64,000 nucleotides of DNA, from the NCBI GenBank assembly GCA_023091735.1, contig JALKBU010000009.1:1-64000 (forward strand). The letters are read 5' to 3'. The stretch's first letter is position 1; every line of letters starts with the position of its first letter. Under the pieces are notes generated by a model, which was not told where the DNA came from, did not search any database, and worked only from the letters and a program-made list of their open reading frames with translations. Source of the DNA: Trichomonas tenax. Its lineage: Eukaryota > Parabasalia > Trichomonadida > Trichomonadidae. A program made the position numbers and the translations under genes. Positions 31,620 through 42,073 of the stretch are shown here, piece after piece.

Positions 31620-31841
31620 CCAAAACAGATTGCTACACCAAAGGAATTCCTTGCTCTCGCTGCTCGCTCTGATGCTAAGTGGGTCAAGGTAAAGAAAGTT
31701 AACGACGACCTCACAAAGTTCAAGCTCAGGACAACAAAGTATCTTTATACTCTCTCTGTTAAGCCAAAGTTCGTTGAGCTTGTCCAGAATTCTATCCCAG
31801 AATCACTCGAAGTCATCGTTCTTGACAAGAAAGCTGAATAA
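31617..31841 (+). CDS. RPL38: Ribosomal protein eL38
   Basis: 74 residues, full length for eL38. The N-terminus MPKQIATPKEFLALAARSDA fits the 'MP..i..ikdFL..aRrkDA' start of the family, followed by VKVKKVNDDLTKFKLR and TKYLYTL. It ends in LEVIVLDKK. Large-subunit protein near the peptidyl transferase side of 60S. The start is preceded by TATGGCTCTTC and a T-run rather than an Inr; RPS23 has a similar upstream box. Confidence 0.95.
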   Translation: MPKQIATPKEFLALAARSDAKWVKVKKVNDDLTKFKLRTTKYLYTLSVKPKFVELVQNSIPESLEVIVLDKKAE

Positions 31842-32118
31842 ATATAGAAGATATACGATTAGATTTTGTGAACAATTATTACTATTACGAATTCGAAAAC
31901 TTCGAGCTTAAATTTGAAGATACCATAATATAGTGCTTCATATTTAAGTGACAGGGATCGCAATATAAAAGAGAATTATATTATCATATCAATCTGTCTA
32001 TTTACATGATTGTGTACGTATATTATAATGATATACATATCTGGCCTATATCATTGAAATTTATATGTATTTTGTATTATTAGAAGTTGTTATTATTGTA
32101 ATAATAAAGACATAGAAT

Positions 32119-32835
32119 TTACTTGGCAGACAATATTTGGTCGAGTTGGTTTTTGGTCTGGGCAATTGTCTTCTTAAGATAGGCAATTTCTTCAGCGTAG
32201 TTCTTATCGATTTCGGCGCGAGTTGTTACTGATGCCTTCTCTAATTCAACAATCTTAGCCTGCAACTTAGCGACATTAGCCTCTAACGCGCGGTTATCTT
32301 CCTTGAGAGTTTTATTCTCTTCTTCAATATGATCTTTCGTCTGTTCAACTTTAATAACCTTTCTCATACCCCAAGCAACAGCGGACTCGTAGAGCTGCTG
32401 GTAGTCTGAGATAATCATTCTAAGCTCATCACGAACGCGGACAAGTAATTTACCACGGGCACTGCAATCGATAGTGATTTGTCTAATAATTTCATCAAAA
32501 CACTGGGCATAGAGCTCAGATCTGATTGGGCAAATGCCAGTGTTTCGGGCTTTTCTCTGTTGTAATAATGAATCTAATTGGCTTTGCAGCTTAACTACGT
32601 CGGATCTTGTCGCAGGAGCGATGCTGACAAACTGGATGAGAGTCTGACCGTCCTGGAAGAATTTCCTTGGAGGAAGCATAGAATCAAGGACTTCTCTTGT
32701 GAGTTGTTCATCTTCTTGCTCGTCATTGTTTGTTTCTTTGCGGTGGCGTTTCTGTTGCGGTGCTTGTTTCTTCAGATTACCTTCGAGAATAGGAACATCG
32801 TATTTCAAAAGTCCTTTCCCGGGTCTTGCACTCAT
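32119..32835 (-). CDS. DNALI1: Axonemal inner-arm dynein light intermediate chain p28
   Basis: 238 residues. Strong family blocks: VLDSMLPPRKFFQDGQTLIQ, the PATRSDVVKLQSQLDSLLQQ block, ARNTGICPIRSELYAQCFDE, IIRQITIDCSARGKLLVRVR and YQQLYESAVAWGMRK. A C-terminal coiled coil runs from about 165 to 235. p28 binds single-headed inner-arm dyneins with actin and sets flagellar waveform. Length close to other p28 proteins. An Inr-like TCACTA lies 22-28 bases upstream. This gene shows that the organism has motile 9+2 flagella. Confidence 0.95.
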   Translation of the reverse strand: MSARPGKGLLKYDVPILEGNLKKQAPQQKRHRKETNNDEQEDEQLTREVLDSMLPPRKFFQDGQTLIQFVSIAPATRSDVVKLQSQLDSLLQQRKARNTGICPIRSELYAQCFDEIIRQITIDCSARGKLLVRVRDELRMIISDYQQLYESAVAWGMRKVIKVEQTKDHIEEENKTLKEDNRALEANVAKLQAKIVELEKASVTTRAEIDKNYAEEIAYLKKTIAQTKNQLDQILSAK

Positions 32836-33656
32836 CTAATAACGGATTGTCACGTTTTAGTGATTTACATTCATGACATCTGACAAATTACATTTTGTAA
32901 TTATTGACGTTTACATTTTACTTGTCATAAATTTGAATAATCACTTGTATTTTATAATTAGATAATCTCTGTGAATATGGAATTTATGAATTATACGCAA
33001 TGAATAAATGTAAGCTAGTTCTAGGACTTCATCATATGAAATAAATACTTATCAAGAAGATCAACTCTGTAAAAACTTTAATCCATTTGATTTTAACTAT
33101 TAATATAGAGTTTGAAGTTTTCATATATGAAGAAAAGCTTTTCATTATTTCGTTATTATCTGAGAGTTTGGAGATCAAATATATATATGAGTCCTTGATG
33201 ATCCAATATTATTTTTCTGTTCGATCATAACCCTGTTTATCCCACTGAACTCATTGCGTTTAGTTATACATTCATTGAATTCCATGCTTGTTGATATATT
33301 ATATATATTTTCACTATTTTATCATAATGATTTTGACAAAATTTGATGATTGCAATATTTATAACTTTTGTGTGTAAGTGTTATAATAGTTAAAACTGCG
33401 TTCTAAGCAAAATTTAAGATTTCGATAAAATATTCTTGAACGAAATGAATCATCGCATAGAAAACATTGTTCTTCAGGATACAGACTTTGCAGATATTGT
33501 AATGAAATCAAGAATCAACATTGATGAAATAAATCGCAAAATATAAAAAGCAACTGATTTAAGAAAGTTAGAATTTATTCACCATACGTTATATATTATC
33601 GATATATGAGGCTTTTGGCATTAGCTGCAACAACATAAAAAAAAAAACAAATTGTC
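32836..33656. other. Intergenic with motif group near DNALI1
   Basis: TGACGTTTACA (about 32905) and TTTACTTGTCA (32917-32927, reverse complement of TGACAAGTAAA) lie in the DNALI1 upstream region. The remaining ~700 bases are AT-rich with nothing recognised. Confidence 0.45.
32858..32863 (-). promoter_or_regulatory. Initiator-like site of DNALI1
   Basis: TCACTA on the minus strand fits TCAYTW. The implied 5' UTR of about 25 bases is longer than for other genes here. Confidence 0.5.
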
Positions 33657-34211
33657 TTACTCAATGAACTTAACAGAAGACTTGATTGGCTTCTCATGAA
33701 GGTGATCCTTCCACTCTGGGAGGGCCTTGCCGATAGCGACAGAAAGACCAAGCTTTTCCTTTGGAATATTGAATGTCTTAGCTGTGTACTCGGCGGCAGC
33801 TGGGTTAGCTGGCATCAAAACTGGCAATGTCTGGTAACCCATGGACTCAGCAGCAGCAATAATGCTCATAGCGGCCTCACCCATGTTAAGTTCCTTGGAA
33901 TCAGCAGCGAAGTGCTCGTTGGAGTGAAGGAAGACAACGCATGAAGCATCGCACCAAATGGAGTCCTTAACATGGAAATTCTCCTTACGCCAGTTGAGGT
34001 GCTCTGTGAACTCTGGGATGTTAACGTGGATCTCCTCAGAAAGCTTGAGGAGGATTTCTCTGTTTGTAACAACAAGGAAGTCAGCTTCCTGCTTGCCCAT
34101 TGAGCATGGATAGTGCTGGGCGATTGTCATGATCTTCTCGAGGTCCTCGCGTGGAATCTTGAAGTTTGGATCGAACAGTCTGACGGAGCGTCTGTTCAGG
34201 AGGATATCCAT
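33657..34211 (-). CDS. Nitroreductase-family FMN protein
   Basis: 184 residues. It starts MDILLNRRSVRLFDPNFKIP, the classic 'i..RRSvR.f....i' FMN-phosphate-binding start of nitroreductases. It continues with PCSMGKQEADFLVVTN, a central CVVFLHSN strand and MGEAAMSIIAAAESMGYQT, equivalent to the 'd.g.a.qnl.LaA.slGlgt' motif. It ends with LGLSVAIGKA. Such enzymes reduce nitro groups and quinones with NAD(P)H; in trichomonads related enzymes are linked to metronidazole activation. The exact substrate is unknown. The initiator TCACTA is 11-17 bases upstream of the ATG. Confidence 0.88.
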   Translation of the reverse strand: MDILLNRRSVRLFDPNFKIPREDLEKIMTIAQHYPCSMGKQEADFLVVTNREILLKLSEEIHVNIPEFTEHLNWRKENFHVKDSIWCDASCVVFLHSNEHFAADSKELNMGEAAMSIIAAAESMGYQTLPVLMPANPAAAEYTAKTFNIPKEKLGLSVAIGKALPEWKDHLHEKPIKSSVKFIE

Positions 34212-34222
34212 TTATCTAAAAT

Positions 34223-34228
34223 TAGTGA
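34223..34228 (-). promoter_or_regulatory. Initiator (Inr) of the nitroreductase gene
   Basis: TCACTA on the minus strand matches TCAYTW at the usual short distance from the ATG. Confidence 0.65.
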
Positions 34229-35038
34229 GAAAAATTTTCTTTTGAAGAGATTCAATGTAATCCCTCAAATTAATTTGTATCCTTTACAACACCCCATAAT
34301 TATATTATATCATTTTCATATATTCTAAAGTCTATATTTCATAATGACAAAATATGTAGGGGCTGGTATAACCGCCAATGGTGACAAACAGTTATTAGGT
34401 CAAATATTTGTACTTTCGGATGCTGAGAGACGGCCTGTGTGATATTTGAGGTCTGTAGCAGCGATTTCGGCTAAAAATACCTCAATTGGAAAGAAATTTC
34501 ACAAATTGCCTTGAAAATGTGATACTTAGTCAATACATGGTTACTAGTATATAAATATCACTAAAAATCGCAATTAAAAGTTGATAAAATCTCAAAAAAC
34601 AGAGTTTTGTGTGTTATTGCAATGGTAGATCCTCTGAGAGTTATATTATTCATTCTCAATAATTATAGCTGCTTTCGCCAACAAATTCAATCCAAATGAT
34701 GAAAAGTGTGATGTTACCATTGTGCTCATATCATCATCATACACATAAATTGTTTGGTTGATTTGCACAGTAAAACTAAACTAAATCCAATTTTCATTCA
34801 TACTTCGAATAAAATGGATTCATAACTGTCATATCAATTCCATATTCTGGATTTTATCAATATTCAATGTGTAGAATAGAACCATAATATAGATCAAGGA
34901 TATTTTAAACTTTCAAAAAATCTGAAAAAAATTATTGTATTTCATCTTAAAAATGATGAGATATATAACTAAAATCTGAATATTTAACATATCAAAAATC
35001 ATATTTAATATCAATAATAAAAAATATATCTATAAATT
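34229..35038. other. Intergenic with a short orphan frame
   Basis: A 32-codon plus-strand frame at 34344-34442 (MTKYVGAGITANGDK...) has protein-like composition and, past its TGA, continues in frame for another 23 codons. This may be a tiny gene or a pseudogene remnant. The rest is AT-rich with nothing recognised. Confidence 0.25.
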
Positions 35039-38000
35039 TCAGTTAAGTCCGAGTTCTTCCCTCTGTGCTTCGAATGCTTTCATAACATCTCTCTTAACAA
35101 ATCCGAAAATGAAAAGCCCTGCTCTTCTTGGGCCGTTCAGCACCTGTTGAACAGCGTGAGTTGGCTGCGAACCAAAGTACGTCTGACCGTCGCGTGTGAT
35201 TGAAAACACCGGTGCATCACCGACTCTTTCGATCTCACATGTCAGCCACGTTCCATCGTAGAGGCGCTTCGACTTATAACCAGGGTTGTAAGGGAATCCA
35301 CGTTCGAAGAACTTAGGACCAACAGCCGGCTGTCCGAGTGATACGAGAATGAAGTCGTTGTTAAGTGTGACTTCTGAGTCTGTCTTTGATGTCAGCATGA
35401 TTTGCTGTGCTGCCTCTAAGCGCTTTACTGGTGTATCAAGGAACGAGAACCTGCCAAGCGATGCTGTTATTGGCATCATTTGCTTCTCCTGTCTTGCTGC
35501 CTCTCTGAATGGCTGAACTTCTTCTACAGATAACTGCGACATGAATCCGAGTACTGGGCTCGTGAGGATTCTAAATATTGTTCCGGAGCCATACTTGAAC
35601 AAACCGCGAAGTAAAGAGATGCTCATCTTTGGTGTCCAGAACTCAGGAGCTCCCTTCGGAGCAATAACAGTCCTGCTCTGGTCGAAGTGATGGAGCTCTG
35701 AAAAAACGAGGTTTGCAAGGAAGATGTGTCTGACTTTGTCTTCTGGAACATTCTCTGCCTTTCCATTATTCAAAACAACGTCAGAGCACTCTTTGACAAT
35801 GTCTAATGTCATTTTTTCGATGTCTTCATGCTTTCCATCCTTTATGTTGCAGAATCTGACGAACTTAGGCCAATCGATTTCACCATTCTTTTCAAGAGGA
35901 AGGCCGCGTTCACACAAGGCAAGAATGATTCTATCCTTCATTTCTGCTGTTTCTGGTTGAAGGCGTTCTTCTTCATCTTCGTCTTCTATCTCTTCTTCTT
36001 CGAATGGTATTTCTTCGACAGGTGCTGGATTCTCTGCAGCTGGAGCTTCTTGTTTGACTTCTGTCTCTGGAGAATTCTCCGGCGATGGTGACTTTTGCTT
36101 CTCTGGTTCAGGAAATTTCTGTGGAAAATCTTCAGGTGTTTGTCGCTGTGGGGAAGCTTCAGGTGCTTCTTTGACTTCGCGCTCAGGCTCGTTATCTGAT
36201 GTTGGTGATGATGTTGTGAGCGCGACTCCTTTGTCGTTATCATAAACTTCATCAAGATTGATGACAACATCTTCTTCGCCATCAGAACTGCTTGATTGCT
36301 GATCGCTGCTGCTCTCTTCCTCAATACTTTGTGGTCTTTCTACTGGTTCGTGTTCTGGCACTGGTTCAGCAGACTTTTGGATGTCGATTGTTGTCTTGAC
36401 TGGCTCCTCTTTCTTAACCTTTGGACGCCTTTCTCTCTTTGCTTTGACACGCTTCTTTTGTGCAGCGCTCGAGATCATATCTTCGAATGTCGGAGGCTTG
36501 AAATCGATTGGAACAAAGATTGCTTTCTTCTTCGGATAAATCTGACGGCAAAGATCAACAATATCTTTGATGTCATCGATAGACTTCGGTCCTTCGCTAA
36601 ATATCTTTCTCAATTCTTCATAATGTGCACTGTCATTTCCAAAAGGCCACAAACTCGAATCATGGGAAAGTTTGTATAAAACAGTTTTGACTTTCTCCAT
36701 AACAATGACTGACTTTGCGATGCGAGTGATGTCGAAGTCTTTGAGAACGCGCTTAATTATCTCTTCTGGGAATCTTGTTCCAGAAACATTCTTGACTGCC
36801 TCAAGAGAAGCTCCTGCACCGTGAATTGATCCCTTTGGAGAGTTTTCGAGTGCGAATCTTGCAATCTGGCAATGCAAAACATCAGCGAAGTTTGCGCCAT
36901 TGGCGATGATCGATTCTGCTGCTTCTTTGATGACTGAGGTTGATGTGTCAACGAAATCGTGCGAAATTGATGCAGAAAGAGATGACCAGAAGTTGAGTGG
37001 ATCGAGGATGTCTGGAATTGGATCGTATCTGAGGATGTCGTCCTTGATTATGTCATTGAGAGGAACTTCGAGGAAATCAGTGAATGACTGCGGATTCGAT
37101 GACAAGATAGCGAAGACAGACATTCTCAACAACTTCTCTGCGAGATCAGCGCTCATTACTTCTGGTGCTGTCCTTCCGAGGAATATCACTTCATCGCAGA
37201 AACATGTGTTGGAGAATTCCGGTCTAATCAAGTAGTCATCGAATGTCTGTGGAACGACAGACCTGTAACCTTCGATTCCATCGTAGTTAAATCTGTATGT
37301 GTCGTTATCAATGATAACCAAAATGTCGAATTTGGAGATATCAATCTTCCTGCTGCCTCCCTTCGAGTTGAAGAGAACTATCGATGTCTTAATGGCTTCA
37401 AAGAACTCGTCTTCCTTCATGATTGCTGTTGCAGCTCTGCAGGTGACTCCTTGCGCCTGGAGGCCTTCTTCGAGCAACTCACACGCGCCGGGCATCTGCG
37501 AGAATATGAGAATTCTCTTTCCTGGATTTGCGTCGATGACTTTCTTCGCAAATGTGAACTTTCCAGACATTCCGATAATCGCTCTTGGCTCATCAATTGA
37601 TCTCGCGCGGTTGTTCTCGACAAGGAATGGATGGATGAGTGCACGCCTGACATTGAGGATTGTCTTGCGGATGTTGCGTTGCGTATCATTTGCGATGCCA
37701 AACTGTGGCATGATTGTCGCGAAGTCTGAAGCAGATTGGACTAAAATCTCCTGCACGGCACTGCGCTGGAGTGGTGTGATTGGGACTGCGATGTTGAGAA
37801 CATTTGTGACAAGTGGGCTTTGTTCTGTTTCGAGAGAAATAAATGATTCTGGTTCGATTATCTTTGTAAGGCCTGAATCATATTTGCAAGAAGAGAGAAC
37901 AGTGAAGTTGACGCACTTGATTGTGTTGATTTGACGTGAGATAAACGACATCATGTGCTTTTGTTCGCCTGTGTAATCAAGGATAGCGAATCTGAAGTCG

Positions 38001-39385
38001 ACATCGCCAATTTGGTTTGCGAATCTCTTGAGATCACTGGCTCCGACAATGATGCAATCGAATTGGACGCTGTTTGGAATCTCTCGTCCACTTGAATCGA
38101 ACGTTGAGAATTCTGTTTCATCAATTAGATCGCGGTTATTCTTGTTACTGTTATATATTGTTGTATCGATGTTTGTGAATGATTTGAACGCATCAAGCCA
38201 AAGATAAAAATCTTGATCATTGCAAATCACAACGATTGGACCGTGCTGATTCGTAGATATGAGAATATTCTCGACAGCAGCAACAACTGCAGCGATGGAG
38301 TTGATCGTATCAAAAGATTGAACCATTGAATTTTGATTTTCGAAATATTTCTTCGCAACGAAGTTAGAAATGGAAATTTGTTCTGAAGTAAGTTCGGATC
38401 CATAGATTCCCTTCTTAGATTCGATTGGTTTGAATGTTTCAATTGTTGGATGAACAAATCTCGAAGGAAGATTCTTTTTATTGCTGTTTTTAAGACGCAT
38501 GGTATAATTTTCAATCGATCCGTTATTCATCAACACTTCACGAATGCCCCATGACGCTTCGTTGTATGTAAGTCCACGCCATTTCGCTAAATACTCTGTC
38601 TTTTTCTGTTTGTTTGAAGCATCATTGATAATACGCTCAATTTCGTACCAAGCAGAGTCGATATCGTTGTCGTAAATTATCAAATCTGGATGTGATAGAG
38701 ATGGTATTGGTTTTGACTTATTTTGCAAATCTTTGAATGCTTGGAACGCCTGCCTACCGTTCTCTACTTCTAAGATCTCTTTTTCGCTCATCCATACGCA
38801 ACTGTGATATGATTCTTCGTTGTAGTGAATGTAATACGGTTTTCTGCTCATCTTCTCGTTGTATTTTGGTAGATTGTGGTATCCTGCGTAAAATCCGACA
38901 ATCTTGTCAATTTCATAAACAATTTCTTCTTCCTCTTCATCTTGTTCATCACCACTACCTTGAGTGTCCATCTCCTTCTCAAGTTCCTTCTTTTTAGCTG
39001 CTTTTAGTTCATCTTCTGCGTCATATTGGTATTCATAATCGTAAATGTGGTCATCACTCTGGAAATAATCATAGTATTCGTCGTCTGAGTGCTTTAGTTG
39101 TTGAACGGTCTGCTTTGGCTTGCGTCCTGGCTTCTTTTTCTCTGGTTTCGCAATATTGTTGTTTAATGACTGATCTTTTGGTTTACGGCCCCTTTTTGCT
39201 GGAACCTTCATTTCATGTTGCTGTTTTTGATCGTTGTTTGGATTTTTGGGCTTTCTTCCTGGTTTTCCTTTCGTTTCAGTCTGATTCTGTGATTGATCTT
39301 TGCGCGGACGGCCACGCTTCTTTATGGTATTGGGTGCAGTGTTGACAGGAGTAATTTTTATATCTCCTTCATCTTCTGAATTCAT
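35039..39385 (-). CDS. CHD-like chromatin protein with degenerate ATPase and C-terminal FYR domain
   Basis: 1448 residues. Four AT-hooks (KRGRPRK, KPGRKPK, KRGRKPK, KKPGRKPK) lie in residues 20-92. A tandem chromodomain follows at about 155-300, the second with YLAKWRGLTYNEASW. A SNF2-like region at about 330-760 keeps structural blocks (ITPLQRSAVQEIL, VRRALIHPFLV, ILIFSQMPGACELLEEGL), but motif I (normally DEMGLGKT) reads QSFDTINSI and motif II (DEAH) reads LDYTGEQKH; the arginine-finger motif VI region is also lost. An acidic, disordered stretch follows. The last ~120 residues match FYRN/FYRC: FPYNPGYKSKRLYDGTWLTC, PVFSI, THAVQQVL. It is probably a non-catalytic chromatin reader or scaffold rather than a remodeller. 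Confidence 0.78.
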   Translation of the reverse strand: MNSEDEGDIKITPVNTAPNTIKKRGRPRKDQSQNQTETKGKPGRKPKNPNNDQKQQHEMKVPAKRGRKPKDQSLNNNIAKPEKKKPGRKPKQTVQQLKHSDDEYYDYFQSDDHIYDYEYQYDAEDELKAAKKKELEKEMDTQGSGDEQDEEEEEIVYEIDKIVGFYAGYHNLPKYNEKMSRKPYYIHYNEESYHSCVWMSEKEILEVENGRQAFQAFKDLQNKSKPIPSLSHPDLIIYDNDIDSAWYEIERIINDASNKQKKTEYLAKWRGLTYNEASWGIREVLMNNGSIENYTMRLKNSNKKNLPSRFVHPTIETFKPIESKKGIYGSELTSEQISISNFVAKKYFENQNSMVQSFDTINSIAAVVAAVENILISTNQHGPIVVICNDQDFYLWLDAFKSFTNIDTTIYNSNKNNRDLIDETEFSTFDSSGREIPNSVQFDCIIVGASDLKRFANQIGDVDFRFAILDYTGEQKHMMSFISRQINTIKCVNFTVLSSCKYDSGLTKIIEPESFISLETEQSPLVTNVLNIAVPITPLQRSAVQEILVQSASDFATIMPQFGIANDTQRNIRKTILNVRRALIHPFLVENNRARSIDEPRAIIGMSGKFTFAKKVIDANPGKRILIFSQMPGACELLEEGLQAQGVTCRAATAIMKEDEFFEAIKTSIVLFNSKGGSRKIDISKFDILVIIDNDTYRFNYDGIEGYRSVVPQTFDDYLIRPEFSNTCFCDEVIFLGRTAPEVMSADLAEKLLRMSVFAILSSNPQSFTDFLEVPLNDIIKDDILRYDPIPDILDPLNFWSSLSASISHDFVDTSTSVIKEAAESIIANGANFADVLHCQIARFALENSPKGSIHGAGASLEAVKNVSGTRFPEEIIKRVLKDFDITRIAKSVIVMEKVKTVLYKLSHDSSLWPFGNDSAHYEELRKIFSEGPKSIDDIKDIVDLCRQIYPKKKAIFVPIDFKPPTFEDMISSAAQKKRVKAKRERRPKVKKEEPVKTTIDIQKSAEPVPEHEPVERPQSIEEESSSDQQSSSSDGEEDVVINLDEVYDNDKGVALTTSSPTSDNEPEREVKEAPEASPQRQTPEDFPQKFPEPEKQKSPSPENSPETEVKQEAPAAENPAPVEEIPFEEEEIEDEDEEERLQPETAEMKDRIILALCERGLPLEKNGEIDWPKFVRFCNIKDGKHEDIEKMTLDIVKECSDVVLNNGKAENVPEDKVRHIFLANLVFSELHHFDQSRTVIAPKGAPEFWTPKMSISLLRGLFKYGSGTIFRILTSPVLGFMSQLSVEEVQPFREAARQEKQMMPITASLGRFSFLDTPVKRLEAAQQIMLTSKTDSEVTLNNDFILVSLGQPAVGPKFFERGFPYNPGYKSKRLYDGTWLTCEIERVGDAPVFSITRDGQTYFGSQPTHAVQQVLNGPRRAGLFIFGFVKRDVMKAFEAQREELGLN

Positions 39386-39908
39386 TTTTTTTTTTGATAT
39401 TTCTTACTTTTGACAAAAAATCGAAATTATTTTTATTGTGTTTTTATGTGTGTTTTGGTTTTCTTTATCTATGAAAATGCATTTTATCGTAAAAAACTGT
39501 TTCTTGGAAGATTTGACGTTGAACTTGATTTCAAGCATTATTTCTCTATTGTTCAATGATCTCATCAATGGAGTTAGTTTTTAACCAAGTTCCGCATCTC
39601 CCAGTTCAGAAATTAAGGAAATCGAGAATCATCTTTTATTTCAGCCAAAGCACTTTAAAGAATAACTATCTATAGTATTATCACACCATTTTGAGATGAA
39701 CTATATCGATTAGTTCAATATTTGATCTTATCAAAATAATTATAAGAATTTTCCATTAAGATATAAACTCAATTTAAAGTATGCCTGCTAACTCTCTTAT
39801 GACAAAAATGTCTTATGTAATATATAATTTTTTAATTATCAAATAGAAACAGTTTTATTAGAAAATATATGAAGTGATGGATGCAAGAAATCCGAATATA
39901 TAATAGAA
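39386..39908. other. Intergenic, nothing recognised
   Basis: 523-base AT-rich spacer; no supported feature. Confidence 0.6.
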
Positions 39909-40277
39909 TTATTGTTGTGGTTCAGCGAGCTGAGCTTCAAGATCGGCAAGTTTCTTTTTCGCTTCTTCTATTTTCTGCGTAAGCTCCGAGTTTTCCTCTA
40001 AAACCTGTTTGATATCTGTTCCATTCATTGTCGAGAAATAATTTTGAATGTAATCAATCGGATTTTGCCTATCTGAATTTTCGTAGAAATGGACTAAAAT
40101 TGTTGTTAAGTGTTTCATGAGTCTCTTTTCTTCCAAATAATTTTTGAATTCGATTTGATGAAATTCGCGCTCTTGTTTTCTTTTCTGTCTTTCAGCTTCA
40201 ATCTCTTCTTCAGTTGGCTGCGGTTTTAATGAATTTAAAATCTCCTGCTCATCGTCTTCCGGAGAGACGTCACTCAT
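39909..40277 (-). CDS. MYCBP: MYCBP/AMY-1 family protein (FAP174-like)
   Basis: 122 residues. The block FHQIEFKNYLEEKRLMKHLTT, ILVHFYENSDRQNPIDYIQ, NYF and a C-terminal coiled coil with VLEENSELTQKIEEAKKKLA match MYCBP ('F..YLe.sgvldtLtkvLvaLYEe..kP..aldFl'). In Chlamydomonas the ortholog FAP174 is part of the flagellar central apparatus, and MYCBP binds AKAP-type scaffolds; a flagellar role fits this organism. The N-terminal 35 residues are an added acidic/basic helix. Divergent from the GTPase gene; the shared region has two TGWCNNGTAA elements. Confidence 0.8.
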   Translation of the reverse strand: MSDVSPEDDEQEILNSLKPQPTEEEIEAERQKRKQEREFHQIEFKNYLEEKRLMKHLTTILVHFYENSDRQNPIDYIQNYFSTMNGTDIKQVLEENSELTQKIEEAKKKLADLEAQLAEPQQ

Positions 40278-40509
40278 TTAATAAAAGAAATAACGTAAAT
40301 AAGAACGATAAATATATAAGGTTATCAATATTTGGCTCATAAATTTAGACTTCTCTTATGCAATAGTTTTGTAAACTTTATTAATAACTTCTATGAATGC
40401 ATTATTATATAATTGCAAAGTTACAGCTTCATAAGAGCTTTAGATATTGATCTTTTCAATATATAACACAAATCTGCGATGTAAATATCAAATTTGCTGT
40501 GTAATTTTG

Positions 40510-40550
40510 TATTTTGTCGCGTAAGGAATATTTCTGACTTGTAATTTATA
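40510..40550. promoter_or_regulatory. Two TGWCNNGTAA elements in a divergent promoter
   Basis: TGTCGCGTAA at 40515-40524 and TGACTTGTAA at 40535-40544 lie between the MYCBP and GTPase starts. Confidence 0.55.
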
Positions 40551-40569
40551 AAATATAAAGTTATTATTG

Positions 40570-40575
40570 TCACTT
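40570..40575 (+). promoter_or_regulatory. Initiator (Inr) of the small GTPase gene
   Basis: TCACTT, 18 bases upstream of the ATG at 40594. It argues against the longer frame, which starts at the TTG overlapping it. Confidence 0.6.
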
Positions 40576-40593
40576 TTGATAAATAAATCAGTA

Positions 40594-41235
40594 ATGGCAC
40601 TTTTGATTCAATTAAGGTTACCAAAAGGAAAAATGTCAATGAGAGGAGTGCCTAAAACACAAAGGCCAACCCTCAAGATTATTCTTGTAGGAAGTAGCGG
40701 TGTTGGCAAGACATGCCTCACATCAACATATTTCCGCCAGAGCTTCGATTTTCAGACACCGCCAACAGTTGCGCCTGCGTACAGCTGTGCAGACGTTAAA
40801 AAATCAGACGGAACGTCAGTTTCTCTCCAAATATGGGATACTGCCGGCCAAGAAAGATATCATTCCGTTAGCAAATGTTTCTTCCGCGATTCTGACGTGG
40901 CTTTTGTCTGCTTTGAGGCTGGCGAGGCAGAGTCAACTAGAGAAGTACCAAATTGGATTAAGCGTGTTCGCGATGAAGTGCCAACATGCACAATATTCTT
41001 TGTTATGACCAAATCAGACTTACACACACCACAAGAGATTCAACAGATAAAGTCGCAGTGTGAAGCTGAGTTCCAGGAGTACCAAGGAAAGGGTATATTC
41101 GTCACATCTGCACTTGCGAAAGAAGGAGTCAACGAACTCTTCCAAGCTGCCGCCGAAATGTATAAATCTCGCGCAGCAATAGCAACTTCAACACCAAAAT
41201 TGACCGAATCTAAGAAAGAAAAAGTATGTTGCTAA
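40594..41235 (+). CDS. Rab-family small GTPase
   Basis: 213 residues from ATG 40594; a start at 40633 (MSMRGVPK) is also possible. All G motifs are present: the P-loop GSSGVGKT, the switch I threonine in FQTPPTVAP, WDTAGQERYHSVS with the catalytic Gln, TKSD (a variant of NKxD) and TSA for G5. The C-terminus is CC, consistent with double geranylgeranylation and membrane attachment. Switch I is diverged, so the subfamily is not assigned. It likely directs a vesicle-trafficking step, one of the many Rabs in trichomonads. Confidence 0.88.
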   Translation: MALLIQLRLPKGKMSMRGVPKTQRPTLKIILVGSSGVGKTCLTSTYFRQSFDFQTPPTVAPAYSCADVKKSDGTSVSLQIWDTAGQERYHSVSKCFFRDSDVAFVCFEAGEAESTREVPNWIKRVRDEVPTCTIFFVMTKSDLHTPQEIQQIKSQCEAEFQEYQGKGIFVTSALAKEGVNELFQAAAEMYKSRAAIATSTPKLTESKKEKVCC

Positions 41236-42073
41236 TTTCTTTCATTTTGTAATTGTTAAAAGCGTTAATCAATCAATGCGGACATATTATAATAAAAAGT
41301 TATACTAATAGCCATAACAGCATTCGATTGACCGGATTTAATAAGATTACCTTAATATTCAGGTTGCGCAAGCTTATCTAAACTGTTGCATTCTTCAAAG
41401 CTTTTATTTTTAAATATTTTCTCAACTCTTTTAAATATAGATATTGAAAAGAAATCTTTGCCTTCCAAGCCTAATATTTAATTTATATCTAAACAACTGT
41501 CACCCCAATCTAAAAACATAACAAATAAGTGTACTTTTAATCTTTTCTGATATTCCTTATTTAATATATTCAAGGATACAAATAAGAGAATTTGCTCATA
41601 TCATAACAATTCTTTCCATTGTTCATCTCAATTAAAGTTCACACATCTATATCAGTTATCCACATATCAATCAAAATTTTTTTGATATCGAAGATGAAAC
41701 ATTTGTGTTGGATGGGATAATTGATACTATTCAACTTATTTTCATCATTGCCAATGACACTATGGTTGTGTTTTGTTCAACTTCACATTATATTTTGAGA
41801 TTGCTTTGTTAAGAATGGTCATCGAAATCTGGTTGTAATTAATGAGCGTGCATATAATTACCAATTTTCCTAAGAGTTTGTCATGTTATAGCAATGGTTA
41901 CGGTGCTTAATATTGAATGATGATGTCTGTGGATAAAAATTTAATGTTTCTCAAAAACCACTCGCTTAACCCCAATTTTTTATCTGGTTTTCCTGTTTAA
42001 CTTTATGATTTCATCAACAATATTGATTTTTGGGAATTTATGGAAAAATATCGATGCAAAAATTGACAGAAAA
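41236..42073. other. Intergenic, nothing recognised
   Basis: About 840 AT-rich bases. The open frame starting at 42005 runs in its last part but I do not think it is translated. TTGACA lies just before the Kelch ATG. Confidence 0.5.
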
